A DNA stretch of 64,000 nucleotides from Bradyrhizobium sp. CCH5-F6 (GCF_001556045.1 NZ_LSIC01000158.1:18827-82826), one strand, 5' to 3'; counted from the stretch's first letter, positions 7,730 through 16,322 are shown. Notes: generated by a model from the letters alone, not told the origin. Numbers and translations: made by a program.

Positions 7730-8461
7730 ATGCAAAACGTTTCGATCCCGGCGGCGCTGATTGCCGGACTCGTCAGCTTCCTCTCGCCTTGCGTCCTGCC
7801 TCTGGTTCCGCCCTATCTGATTTACCTGACGGGCGCCACGATCGAGCATGTCGAAAGCGACGAGCCGGTCGCTGCCTCCAAGCGCGCGATCCTGATGTCG
7901 GCGCTCCTGTTCGTGCTCGGGTTTTCGACGATCTTCGTGGCGCTCGGCGCCAGTGCCTCGCTGATCGGCGGGCTGATCCGGGCCTGGTCGGCGGAACTGT
8001 CGATCCTCGCCGGCATCGTCATCATCATCATGGGCCTGCATTTCCTCGGCCTGACGCGCGTCGGCCTGCTGATGCGCGAGGGACGGCTGCCGATCCCGAA
8101 GCCGGTCGGCCTCTGGGGCGCCTATATCATGGGCCTCGCTTTTGCCTTCGGCTGGACACCTTGCATCGGCCCGATCCTCGCCGCGATCCTCTCGATCGCC
8201 GCGGCGGAAGCCACGGTGGCGAAGGGCGCCGGCCTGCTCGCGGTCTATTCCGCGGGCCTCGGCATCCCGTTCCTGATTGCCGCGCTGATGATCGAACAGT
8301 TCTCCGCGCTGTTCGCGCGCATGAAGGGCCACCTCGTCAATGTCGAGCGCGCGATGGGCGTCCTGATGGTGATCACGGGCATCGGCTTTCTCACCGGCGC
8401 CGTGACCAATGTGAGCATCTGGCTGCTCGAGACCTTTCCGGCGCTGCAGACGATCGGTTAG
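7730..8461 (+). CDS. ccdA: Cytochrome c biogenesis / thiol-disulfide membrane protein (CcdA-like)
   Basis: A 243-residue, six-helix inner-membrane protein of the DsbD/CcdA transmembrane family, which passes electrons from cytoplasmic thioredoxin to periplasmic thiol proteins. The two redox cysteines are where the family needs them: Cys21 in SFLSPCVLPLVPPY and Cys145 in FGWTPCIGPIL. Length matches CcdA and not full DsbD (no periplasmic domains). No partner thioredoxin-like gene is adjacent. A perfect hairpin directly follows the stop. Confidence 0.92.
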   Translation: MQNVSIPAALIAGLVSFLSPCVLPLVPPYLIYLTGATIEHVESDEPVAASKRAILMSALLFVLGFSTIFVALGASASLIGGLIRAWSAELSILAGIVIIIMGLHFLGLTRVGLLMREGRLPIPKPVGLWGAYIMGLAFAFGWTPCIGPILAAILSIAAAEATVAKGAGLLAVYSAGLGIPFLIAALMIEQFSALFARMKGHLVNVERAMGVLMVITGIGFLTGAVTNVSIWLLETFPALQTIG

Positions 8462-8484
8462 ACCGGCGCGCTGAGCGCGCCGGT
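8462..8484. terminator. Bidirectional hairpin between convergent ccdA and ABC operon
   Basis: Perfect 10-base arms ACCGGCGCGC and GCGCGCCGGT with a 3-base loop, starting at the base after the ccdA stop. It lies between two convergent transcripts and so can serve both; the T-run is weak. Confidence 0.65.
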
Positions 8485-8501
8485 CCCCGTTTGCAGCCGG
8501 C

Positions 8502-9557
8502 TCAAGGCTTGAACACGTAGCCCGGCGTTATAGCCGCCGTCTCCGGGATCGGCGGCAGATCGGCGAACAGTTCGGGACGGTCCTTCATGACCTTGAGAAT
8601 GTGCTTCGGCTCGATATGCGCATTGACGTCGAAGGTGGACTTGAGGATGCCGAGCCGCGAGAGCCGTTCCTCGGCGCTCCAGAGCGCGCGGTAGTTGTTA
8701 GCCGACAGGCGGCGGTCCGCCTGCTGGATGTTGAACTGCATCGCAGCCTCGGCGACCTCCTGCTTGAGTCCCGGAATCCAGCGCGTGGCAACCTGCGCCG
8801 CCTGTTTCGGGTTCTTGCGCATCCATTGGTCGGCCTCGGAGACGGCCGCGAGGAATTTCTCGATCGTCTCGCCATTGGCCTGCACCCAGGGCCGGAGCGC
8901 GACGTTGAAGCCGATATAGGAGATCACGTCTCCGCCACGGATGATCTCGACGGCGCCCGGCACGTCCTTGCCCGCGACGATCGGCCAGGGATCCCAGCCC
9001 GAGAACGCATCGATGCCCTTGGCGAGCAGGGCCACGGTCATGTCCGGCGGCGGCGTATTGACCAGCGTCACGTCGTCGGGCTTCAGCCCGGCTTTCTCCA
9101 GCGTCGCCAGGATGTAGAGATGGTTGATCGTGCCGAAGGAGGCCGCGATCTTCTTGCCCTTCAGCGTCGACAGGTCGCCCTTGACGATGCCTGAACCTTC
9201 GCGCGCGATGATCGCCATCGTCGCGTCGGAGCCGGCCTTGGTGGCATTGCCGCTGTAATTGCCGAGCGCGACGAGGTCCATGCCGCGCAGGACGGCGCCG
9301 ATCATGGGCACGCCGACCTGCACGATTTCGCTCTCGCCGGCCTGCAATGCGTTCAGCGCGTCGACGCCGGTGGCGTAGGGGCGCGCGATCGTGACATCGA
9401 GCCCGTACTTTTCGAAGAAGCCGCGCTCGAGTGCGATCGGCAGGCCGATCTGGTCGATGCCGGTGACCATGCCGGCCTTGAGTTTCGTCGGGGTCTGGGC
9501 GCTTGCCGGCACCATGCCGGCCAGAAGCGCTAATCCAAGCAACATGAGTCGTTTCAT
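8502..9557 (-). CDS. ABC transporter substrate-binding protein (NMT1/SsuA/TauA-like)
   Basis: A 351-residue periplasmic binding protein with a cleavable signal peptide (MKRLMLLGLALLAGM... cleaved after ASA near residue 20). The mature part has the family features: the 'LPIALERGFFEKYGLDVTIA' opening, the ligand-dependent ALNALQAGE segment, and 'KGKKIAASFGTINHLYILATLE'. It is the last gene of a five-gene operon with two permeases, an ATPase and a small membrane protein. The family carries sulfonates, nitrate, thiamine precursors or aromatic acids; no residue pattern lets me choose. Confidence 0.88.
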   Translation of the reverse strand: MKRLMLLGLALLAGMVPASAQTPTKLKAGMVTGIDQIGLPIALERGFFEKYGLDVTIARPYATGVDALNALQAGESEIVQVGVPMIGAVLRGMDLVALGNYSGNATKAGSDATMAIIAREGSGIVKGDLSTLKGKKIAASFGTINHLYILATLEKAGLKPDDVTLVNTPPPDMTVALLAKGIDAFSGWDPWPIVAGKDVPGAVEIIRGGDVISYIGFNVALRPWVQANGETIEKFLAAVSEADQWMRKNPKQAAQVATRWIPGLKQEVAEAAMQFNIQQADRRLSANNYRALWSAEERLSRLGILKSTFDVNAHIEPKHILKVMKDRPELFADLPPIPETAAITPGYVFKP

Positions 9558-9560
9558 ATC

Positions 9561-9893
9561 TCAGCCTCCCTCTTTTATCGGCCCCACCGCCGTCACCCAG
9601 TAGGGGCGGGCCACGGCGTTGAGGTCCGTTCTTTTGACACCGCGTAGTTCGATCGAATGCTCGTCCGTTCCCGAGACGCGTCCATATTGCTGGAACGCAA
9701 GCACGTGGAAGCGCTCCGGCGTGAACGGCAGCTCGATCTGCACGTTCACCTTTTCCGACGTGCCGGTGAGCTCCGGCGAAATCTTTCCCGGCGCCGCGAT
9801 CGTCAGCCAGAGCTGAAACAGCGCCCATGCGGCAATGACGCCGAGCACGACGCGGCCCTTGGACGAGCGCAAGACGTCGGAAGCGATGCTCAT
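9561..9893 (-). CDS. Uncharacterised single-pass membrane protein within ABC operon (110 aa)
   Basis: A 110-residue protein with one transmembrane helix at about residues 14-33 (VVLGVIAAWALFQLWLTIAA) and a soluble, probably periplasmic C-terminal domain of about 75 residues rich in beta-type sequence. It overlaps the ATPase gene by four bases and precedes the binding-protein gene by three, so it is translated as part of the transporter. I do not recognise the family. Its position suggests an accessory subunit, for example a membrane tether for the binding protein or a periplasmic gate, but this is inference. Confidence 0.8.
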   Translation of the reverse strand: MSIASDVLRSSKGRVVLGVIAAWALFQLWLTIAAPGKISPELTGTSEKVNVQIELPFTPERFHVLAFQQYGRVSGTDEHSIELRGVKRTDLNAVARPYWVTAVGPIKEGG

Positions 9894-10648
9894 GCTGCGC
9901 GCACCATCTGCAGCACGCGCGCGGAGAGCTGTTTGAAGTGGTCGTCCTTGACGAGGTCGTCCCAGACGCGGGGGCGCGGAAGATCAACCGCGATCTGGTC
10001 GAGAACGCGTCCTTTCGACAGCACGACGACGCGGTTGGCGAGAAACACCGCTTCCGGCACGTCATGGGTGATGAAGATCACCGTCGGCTTGCGCTCCTGC
10101 CAGATGCGCGTCAGTTCCTCCTGGAGAGTCATGCGCGTCTGCGCGTCGACGCTGGCGAAGGGCTCGTCCATCAGCAGGACGTCGGGGTTGTTGGCGAGCG
10201 CGCGCACCACGCCGACGCGCTGCTGCATGCCGCCGGAGAGCTCGTTCGGATAGCGGTGCGCCGCGTGCGAGAGTCCGGCGAGCGCCAGATATTCGCGTGC
10301 GATGCGGTCGCGCTCGGCCTTCGGCACGCCGCGCATCTTCGGGCCGAAGCCGACATTGTCGAGCACCGTCTTCCATGGAAACAGCGCGAACGACTGGAAC
10401 ACGACGCCGCGCTCGGGGCCGGGCCCGTGCACCGGCTTGCCGTCGAGCAGGATGTCCCCCTTCGAATAGGGGATGAAGCCGGCGATCATGTTCAGAATCG
10501 TCGTCTTGCCGCAGCCGGAGGGACCGACCACCGAAATGAATTCGCCGGGCTCGACGTCGAGCGAGACGTCGTGGACGGCAGTGACATGCGCGCCCGCATA
10601 GGGATCGAAATAGGTCTTGCCGAGATTGCGCAGCGAAAGCGTCTTCAT
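9890..10648 (-). CDS. ABC transporter ATP-binding protein (nitrate/sulfonate/taurine type)
   Basis: A 252-residue ATPase. Walker A is GPSGCGKT (about residues 43-50), the signature LSGGMQQR, Walker B VLLMDEPFAS, and the H-loop ITHD. The SGGMQQRVGVVRAL form is typical of SsuB/TauB/NrtD. The start is the methionine of MKTLSLRNLG, which overlaps the stop of the upstream permease by four bases; open frame further upstream is a shadow of the permease gene. It would energise both permeases of this operon. Confidence 0.9.
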   Translation of the reverse strand: MKTLSLRNLGKTYFDPYAGAHVTAVHDVSLDVEPGEFISVVGPSGCGKTTILNMIAGFIPYSKGDILLDGKPVHGPGPERGVVFQSFALFPWKTVLDNVGFGPKMRGVPKAERDRIAREYLALAGLSHAAHRYPNELSGGMQQRVGVVRALANNPDVLLMDEPFASVDAQTRMTLQEELTRIWQERKPTVIFITHDVPEAVFLANRVVVLSKGRVLDQIAVDLPRPRVWDDLVKDDHFKQLSARVLQMVRAA

Positions 10649-11451
10649 GATGTCACCAATCCCCAACGCTGGCCGGTCGCACGCTCGAGAGGTGCGAGGA
10701 TCCAGGCGTCCACGATGTACCAGAGCAATCCGAGAATGATCATGCCGAGCAGGATCTCGACGGTCGAGCCGGCGCGGCGGGCATCGAACATCATGAAGCC
10801 GATGCCCGAGGTGCCGACGATCATCTCGACCGCAATCAGCGCGCGCCAGCCATAGCCGAGCCCGTTGCGCAGGCCCGTGATGATGTTGGGCAGTGCGCCA
10901 GGCAGCGTCACCTCCCACAAGACGCGAGCGCGCGAGGCGCCGAGGCTCAAGGCGGCGCGCGCCATGTCGCGCGGCACGGATTCGACGCCGAGCACGGTGT
11001 TGAGCACGACCGGGAACAGCACGGTGTAGACGATGACGAAGGTCATCGTCGTCAGTCCGAAGCCGAACCAGATCAGAAGGATCGGCAGCCAGGCGATGTC
11101 GCCGATGGCCTGGAAGAACAGCAGCACCGGCCAGCAGATGCGGTGCGCCCAGCGGCTGGTGCCGATCAGGATCCCTAAGGGAATGCCGAGCGCCATGCCG
11201 ACCGCGGCGCCGGTCGCGAGCCGGATCAGGCTGTCCTGGAGATAGTCGGGCAGGATACCCTTGTAGGTGAGCGTGAAGAACGCGCGTACGACGTCGGCCG
11301 GGCCCGGGAAGAACGCGCGTGGAAACAATCCGGCTTCGCTGACCGCCGTCCACAGCGCCAGCACCGGGATGAAGGGAATGATCGCGGCGATCCCCGGCCA
11401 GCGCCGGGTCAGGCGGGTATAGCCGGCCCAGATTTGCAGCATCAGATTCAT
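10645..11451 (-). CDS. ABC transporter permease (second of two)
   Basis: A 268-residue BPD-type permease with about six helices. The coupling EAA-like loop reads 'ARAALSLGASRARVLWEVTL' with the following PGALPNIITGLRNGLGYGW, characteristic of the SsuC/TauC/NrtB group. Starts and stops overlap neighbours by four bases on both sides. It is clearly homologous to the first permease (11448-12269), with near-parallel motifs, so the pair arose by duplication and probably forms a heterodimeric channel. Confidence 0.9.
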   Translation of the reverse strand: MNLMLQIWAGYTRLTRRWPGIAAIIPFIPVLALWTAVSEAGLFPRAFFPGPADVVRAFFTLTYKGILPDYLQDSLIRLATGAAVGMALGIPLGILIGTSRWAHRICWPVLLFFQAIGDIAWLPILLIWFGFGLTTMTFVIVYTVLFPVVLNTVLGVESVPRDMARAALSLGASRARVLWEVTLPGALPNIITGLRNGLGYGWRALIAVEMIVGTSGIGFMMFDARRAGSTVEILLGMIILGLLWYIVDAWILAPLERATGQRWGLVTS

Positions 11452-12269
11452 GCGCGCCTCACCATGCCCCAACGCTCGATGGTCGCGCGTTCCAGCGGGA
11501 CCAGCAGCAGGCGGTCGATCAGAAGCCAGAGCACGCCGATCACGATCATGCCGAACACGATCACCTCGGTGCGATAGAAGTCGCGTGCGACGAACAGCAT
11601 GTAGCCGAGCCCGACATTGGTCGCGATCATCTCGGCGGCGATCAGCCCGCGCCAGGCGAAGCCCAGGCCGGTCCGAATGCCGGTGACGATATTGGGGAGC
11701 GCGCCCGGCAGCAGCACTTCGGTCAGCAGTGCCCAGCGGCCGGCGCCGAGCGAGGCGGCAGCATTGCGCAGCGTGTGTGGAATGGTCCTGACGCCGAGCA
11801 GGGTGTTGTAGGCGACGACGAAGAACACGGCGTTGAAGATCACGAAGACGATCGCGCCAAAACCGTACCCGAACCACAGCGTCGCGATCGGGATCCAGGC
11901 AATGCCGGCGAGCACCGAGAAGAAGCGGAACAGCGGCGTCAGGAAGGCCGCGACCGTCGGGCTGACCCCCATGGCGATGCCAAGCGGCACGGCGGTGGCG
12001 ATGCCGATCAGCGTGCCCAGGCCGACGCGCAAGAGGCTTGCGCCGACATGGGCGAACAACGTGCCGTCGCGGATCGAATCCAGCGCGGCGGCGCCGACCG
12101 AACCGACCGAGGGAAACACGCGTGGATTGACGTTGAACAGCGGGACGACGATCGCCCAGATCGCGACCAGCGCAAGCAGCGGCGCGACGAACATCGCAGC
12201 TCCCGCCAGCGTATTGACGCTGCGGATCAGCCGCGAGGACCGCCCCTTCAGACTGCCCGTCACCTGCAT
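11448..12269 (-). CDS. ABC transporter permease (first of two)
   Basis: A 273-residue BPD-type permease, first gene of the operon. A basic N-terminus is followed by six predicted helices. The coupling loop is LRNAAASLGAGRWALLTEVL with PGALPNIVTGIRTGLGFAW after it. Most SsuC/TauC systems use a homodimer of one permease; here two related permeases are encoded in tandem. The promoter should lie in 12270-12420. That gap shows no strong palindrome, unlike the region beyond the neighbouring GntR gene. Confidence 0.9.
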   Translation of the reverse strand: MQVTGSLKGRSSRLIRSVNTLAGAAMFVAPLLALVAIWAIVVPLFNVNPRVFPSVGSVGAAALDSIRDGTLFAHVGASLLRVGLGTLIGIATAVPLGIAMGVSPTVAAFLTPLFRFFSVLAGIAWIPIATLWFGYGFGAIVFVIFNAVFFVVAYNTLLGVRTIPHTLRNAAASLGAGRWALLTEVLLPGALPNIVTGIRTGLGFAWRGLIAAEMIATNVGLGYMLFVARDFYRTEVIVFGMIVIGVLWLLIDRLLLVPLERATIERWGMVRRA

Positions 12270-12420
12270 TTGACCTCCCTGACGCTCAGCTATGCCTGTG
12301 CCGGCATTTCACGCTGATCATTCCCGACATGGTAACCACGTCTCGCGCGATCGCATATCTCCGTCGGTGTGCGATCCTCGCGGTTCCGGCGGAGCTAGTA
12401 TCTGGGCCGAGCCCTGCGTG

Positions 12421-13242
12421 TCACGGTCCATGGCGTCTTCTCTTGCTCTTGGGACTCGCTTTCCTGGGTGAGCGCAGGGCCGATCCGTCCGCTTTGCGGG
12501 TCGCCGCGGCGATGGGCGTCTTCCGGTTCGAAAGCTTCAATCGGGTGTAGCCCAGCAGCCGTTCCATCGCGGCGCGCGCCTTCTCCGGGTTGCCGCTCTC
12601 GATGGCGCGCGCCGCCGCCACGTGGTTCGGCAGATTATCCCTGAACCAGCCGCCGGGGCTGACGACGGCGACGGTGAAGACGGTGCTCAGGATGGTATCG
12701 ATTGCACCGCGAAAGCCCTGAAGGACAGGGTTGTGGGTCGCGTCCAGGATGGCGAGATGGAATGCCTTGTCAGCTGCGAGGGCGCTGGCCTGGTCCTTTG
12801 CAGTCTGCATCGCGGCCAAGGCGGTGTCGATCCGCCAGCGGTCGTTCCTGGTGGCGCGTTCGGCGGCGAGAGCTGCGGCTGCAGGTTCAATGATCGAGCG
12901 CACCTCCTGGATCGCCAGCAGAAGGCCGCGGTCCGGCTCGTCCTGGCCGACGAGCCAGCTCAGCACGTCGCGGTCGAGCAGGCTCCATTCGTGGCGAGGC
13001 AGCACCTGCGTGCCGTGGCGCGGCCGCACGCTGACGAGGCCTTTGGCGGCAAGCGTCTTGATGGCCTCGCGCACCACGCCGCGCCCGACGCCGAAGCGGG
13101 CTTCGAGCTCAGGCTCCGGCGGCAGGGTCGTCCCGACGGGGATGAGATCCTGGGCGATCTCGCGGCCGAGCGTGGTCAGCACGGCGCGAATGCGGCCGGG
13201 CTTGATCAGTTTGTCGACGGGGCTCGGGCGCGCTCTTGCCAC
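12421..13242 (-). CDS. GntR-family regulator with FCD domain (FadR subfamily)
   Basis: A 273-residue regulator. The winged HTH is at about residues 10-80 (LEARFGVGRGVVREAIKTLA then RPRHGTQVLP). A helical FCD ligand domain follows, with metal-binding-type residues in the 'DKAFHLAILDATHNPVL' and 'NHVAAARAIESGNPEKARAAM' helices. These proteins usually sense a sugar acid, keto acid or amino acid. It ends with a very basic tail (SPRKASPKSKRRRHGP) that is unusual for the family. It is read in the same direction as the ABC operon and lies immediately upstream of it, so the operon is a plausible target. Confidence 0.9.
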   Translation of the reverse strand: MARARPSPVDKLIKPGRIRAVLTTLGREIAQDLIPVGTTLPPEPELEARFGVGRGVVREAIKTLAAKGLVSVRPRHGTQVLPRHEWSLLDRDVLSWLVGQDEPDRGLLLAIQEVRSIIEPAAAALAAERATRNDRWRIDTALAAMQTAKDQASALAADKAFHLAILDATHNPVLQGFRGAIDTILSTVFTVAVVSPGGWFRDNLPNHVAAARAIESGNPEKARAAMERLLGYTRLKLSNRKTPIAAATRKADGSALRSPRKASPKSKRRRHGP

Positions 13243-13310
13243 TCGTACGTTTCTCCCGTCCGGCCTGTCGCGGCCGGTTCATTTGTCTTGGCTGCCACGC
13301 CCGGCAGCTG

Positions 13311-13341
13311 CAATCATCCGATGTTTAACATCGGATGATTG
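13311..13341. promoter_or_regulatory. Perfect 31-base palindrome, probable GntR operator
   Basis: Arms of 15 bases (CAATCATCCGATGTT and its exact complement) flank one central T. It lies 69-99 bases upstream of the GntR start, where an autoregulatory operator would be. No second copy is seen before the ABC operon at 12270-12420. Confidence 0.75.
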
Positions 13342-13410
13342 GCGAAGGGCAAGCGCAATTGTCGCAGGATGCTCGTGCTGCGTTGCGATATATGTTTTTG
13401 AAGGCTCGGA

Positions 13411-15174
13411 TCAGGGCGCTTCGTCCAGCGTGCAGATCACCGTGCAGACCACGCCGCGCGGCAGGAAGTCGACGGTTGCCTCACCGTCGAGCTGGTCGCG
13501 CGCGCTGCGCTCGATCAGGCGCGAGCCGAAGCCGCGTTGTACCGGTGCCGTCACCGGCGGCCCGCCGGTCTCGGTCCAGATCAGCCGCAGTCGCGGCTTC
13601 GGCGCATCCGCGATGACCTCCCAGTCCAGCGTCACCCGGCCGGTCTCGTTGGACAGCGCACCGTATTTTGCGGCGTTGGTGGCAATCTCGTGCACGATCA
13701 TCGACAGCACCACGGCGAGCCGCGGCGACAGCGGCACGGCCGGTCCGGCCATGCGGATGCGGTCGGGATTGCTCAGCAGGAACGGCCGAAGCGCGCGGGC
13801 GATCACGTCCCGGAGCTCCGAGCCGGCCCATTTTTCCTGACTCAGCAGATTATGCGCTTCGGCCAGCGCGCCGAGCCGGCCCTCGAACTTGATCCGCTCG
13901 TCCCGGCTGGCGCTGCGGAAGGTCTGCACCGCGATCGCCTGCATCAGGGCCAGCGTGTTCTTGACGCGATGGTTGAGCTCCTCGATCAGGAGATCGTGCA
14001 GCATCTCGCCGCGCGCGATCGTGGTCGCCATCCTGACTGCAAAGGTGAGGCCGACCAGCAGCAGGATGCCGCCGATCAGGCTCGTGATCGCGATGTCGCG
14101 CCAGAGCGGCGCGATCAGCGAGCTCTCGCTGACGCCGGCCACGACCGTCCATCCGGTCAGCTGCGATCTGGTAAAAGCGGACGAGAGCGCGACGCCGTCG
14201 AGCGAAACGGTCGAAAGCGCGGCCTCCGGCGTGCGGGACATCGCATCGTAGAGTGCGCCGGAAGCCTGCTTGCCGAACGTTTCGGCAGGGTTGGGTGTGC
14301 GTGCGAACACGCGAGCCTTGGTATCCAGCAGCGACACCGTCCATTGATCGTTTGGCCGCTGCTGCTCGACCAATTTCTGGAATATCGCGATCGGCGGACT
14401 GAAGGAGAGCGCATAGGCGACGTCGCCATTCCGAAGCACGGGAACTTCCACGGTCACGATCGGCCGTTTCTCGGTCGAACCGACGAACAGGTCGGAATAT
14501 TGCGGCGCCCTGCTTGTAAATACCCGCTCGACGATCTCTCGATTGTTGCGCGGCGGCAGACTCGCTGTTGCCGTCGTAACGGTCGAAAACAGCTGCTTGC
14601 CTGATCTGTCGGCCAGCAGAAGAACGCTGTCCTCGCCATACTGGCTGATGAATCCCGCCGCCAGCCGGCGGAAGCCGTCGAAATCACCGCTTTGCAGGGA
14701 TTCGCTGAGCGCGAGCACCTGCAAGCCACCCGTCACCCGCTGCACTTCGGAATCGAGCACGACGCGGACACTTCGCACCGTCTCCAGCACCCGGCGCGTT
14801 GCCTCGCTGCGATCGTGGCGATAGTTGGAATAGGCGAGGCCAACGGCAAAGACGATCAGCGGCAACATCGTTCCCGCCACGAGGAGAGCGAGCCGGACGG
14901 GCAAAGTGAGCTTGGGCAAACGTGGGCGTCCCGGTTCCAGCGCAACGGCGCCGGACAGTGATTTTGCAGGACCATAAGGGCAGTAGTTGTCCGGCGCCAC
15001 GATTTTCGCGGCCAAAGCGATCCGGCGAAAATTCTGCGACGCAGTCTGGAGTGGCGTCAGATCATCGAGATCGCGGCAGTGCAGCAGGCGGCTCGGGCGG
15101 ATCTCTGCGACGAAGAGGACGTCCAGCCCAAGCGAAATGACTTCCGTCCCGCCGCAGTTTTTCATACGCTCCAT
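13411..15174 (-). CDS. HWE-family sensor histidine kinase
   Basis: Membrane sensor kinase. A first transmembrane helix (LALLVAGTMLPLIVFAVGLAY) precedes an extracytoplasmic sensor region of about 270 residues with a Cache-like layout, then a second helix (IAITSLIGGILLLVGLTFAV) and the kinase. The phospho-accepting His is in EELNHRVKN (about residue 402), the N-box is VHEIATNAAKYGAL, and the W-x-E signature WTE is at about 533-535; with the HRVKN box this defines the HWE family. No response regulator is adjacent. The N-terminus is uncertain: the frame stays open to 15261 across the ribosome site of the divergent gene. ATG 15174, ATG 15165, or a TTG just before the first helix are possible. Confidence 0.85.
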   Translation of the reverse strand: MERMKNCGGTEVISLGLDVLFVAEIRPSRLLHCRDLDDLTPLQTASQNFRRIALAAKIVAPDNYCPYGPAKSLSGAVALEPGRPRLPKLTLPVRLALLVAGTMLPLIVFAVGLAYSNYRHDRSEATRRVLETVRSVRVVLDSEVQRVTGGLQVLALSESLQSGDFDGFRRLAAGFISQYGEDSVLLLADRSGKQLFSTVTTATASLPPRNNREIVERVFTSRAPQYSDLFVGSTEKRPIVTVEVPVLRNGDVAYALSFSPPIAIFQKLVEQQRPNDQWTVSLLDTKARVFARTPNPAETFGKQASGALYDAMSRTPEAALSTVSLDGVALSSAFTRSQLTGWTVVAGVSESSLIAPLWRDIAITSLIGGILLLVGLTFAVRMATTIARGEMLHDLLIEELNHRVKNTLALMQAIAVQTFRSASRDERIKFEGRLGALAEAHNLLSQEKWAGSELRDVIARALRPFLLSNPDRIRMAGPAVPLSPRLAVVLSMIVHEIATNAAKYGALSNETGRVTLDWEVIADAPKPRLRLIWTETGGPPVTAPVQRGFGSRLIERSARDQLDGEATVDFLPRGVVCTVICTLDEAP

Positions 15175-15245
15175 GAATGCTGGCCGTAGACCGGCTGCGC
15201 TCACGCCCCGGCGACAGGGGCGGAGCATCAAAGGGAGGGGAGACG

Positions 15246-16244
15246 ATGAAGCGAAGGACATTTCTCGCTGGTATCGGTGCGGCCAGCGCGGCGGCTACGA
15301 TCGGAATGCCGTCGATCCTCAGGGCGCAAGCCCCGATCACGCTGAACGGCGCTGTCCAGTTCAATGACGACCATGCCTTCAACCGCGCACTGATCCGGTT
15401 CGAGGAACTGGTGAAGAAGTACTACGGCAAGCCCGTCAATTTCACCCTGCACAAGAATTCGTCGCTCGGCCTCGAGAAGCAGTATTTCGAGTACATGTCG
15501 CAGGGCAAGGCGGTCGACTACGGCATCGTCTCGCCGGCTCACATGTCGACCTTCGCCAAGGCCGCTCCGTTCATCGATGCGCCCTTTGTGTTCAAGGGCA
15601 TCGAGCACATGAACAAGGTCGTCGAAGCCAACATCCTGGCGCCGGTCGCCGACGAGGTCGCGGCCAAGGCTGAGGTCGTTCTGATCGGTTATGCCGGCGG
15701 TGGCATCCGCAACATCTTCGCCAACAAGCCGCTCAAGAACCTCGCCGACCTCAAGGGGCTCAAGGTTCGCGTGCAGGGCGCGCCGATCTGGTCGAAGACC
15801 TTTGCGGCCGTCGGCATGAGCCCGACCGTGATCGCCTACAACGAAATCTACAACGCGATCCAGAACGGCGTGATCTCGGCCGGCGAGAACGAGGCGGCTG
15901 GCGTCGAGGCGATGAAGTTCTACGAAGTCGCCCCGCATCTCAACCTGACCCAGCATGCCGTCTCGATCCGGCCGATCTGCTTCTCGGTGAAGACGCTGAA
16001 GACCTTGCCGAAGGATTTGCAGGACGCGATCATGAAGGCCGGCAAGGAGGCCGGCGATTACGGCCGTCAGCTCGAGTCGAGCGAAGAGGTCGTCAAGCTC
16101 GACACGCTCGAGAAGGCCGGCAAGCTCAAGCGCGTTCCCGTCGAGGAACGGGACGCCATGAAGAAGCTCGCCGACCCCGTGATAGCCACCTACGCCAAGG
16201 AAATTGGCGCGGAAGGCATCTTCGAGAAGATCAACGTCGCCTGA
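15246..16244 (+). CDS. TRAP transporter substrate-binding protein (DctP family)
   Basis: A 332-residue periplasmic solute receptor. The N-terminus MKRRTFLAGIGAASAAATIG is a twin-arginine-like export signal ending at about LRAQA. The DctP fold motifs are visible, including the 'GLKVRVQGAPIWSKTFAAVG' segment with the arginine that normally binds a carboxylate. The start is set by AAGGGAGGGGA just before it. First gene of a DctPQM operon, so it delivers an organic acid to the membrane subunits. The exact substrate cannot be read. Confidence 0.92.
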   Translation: MKRRTFLAGIGAASAAATIGMPSILRAQAPITLNGAVQFNDDHAFNRALIRFEELVKKYYGKPVNFTLHKNSSLGLEKQYFEYMSQGKAVDYGIVSPAHMSTFAKAAPFIDAPFVFKGIEHMNKVVEANILAPVADEVAAKAEVVLIGYAGGGIRNIFANKPLKNLADLKGLKVRVQGAPIWSKTFAAVGMSPTVIAYNEIYNAIQNGVISAGENEAAGVEAMKFYEVAPHLNLTQHAVSIRPICFSVKTLKTLPKDLQDAIMKAGKEAGDYGRQLESSEEVVKLDTLEKAGKLKRVPVEERDAMKKLADPVIATYAKEIGAEGIFEKINVA

Positions 16245-16269
16245 GGTCGCTCTGTCCGTCGACAGCATG

Positions 16270-16295
16270 CCGGGCAGGCCCCGCTTCCTGCCCGG
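16270..16295 (+). other. Intercistronic hairpin between TRAP receptor and small permease genes
   Basis: Perfect 9-base arms CCGGGCAGG and CCTGCCCGG with an 8-base loop, in the 78-base gap. Placed like the stem-loops that protect or attenuate binding-protein messages, making more receptor than permease. The functional claim is inference. Confidence 0.6.
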
Positions 16296-16322
16296 GCGTC
16301 GCGGATGCCGCACGGAGTCCCA

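Noticed and set aside
15175..15261. Extended N-terminus of the HWE kinase.
   Set aside because: The extra codons are antisense to the ribosome site and signal-peptide start of the divergent TRAP receptor gene.
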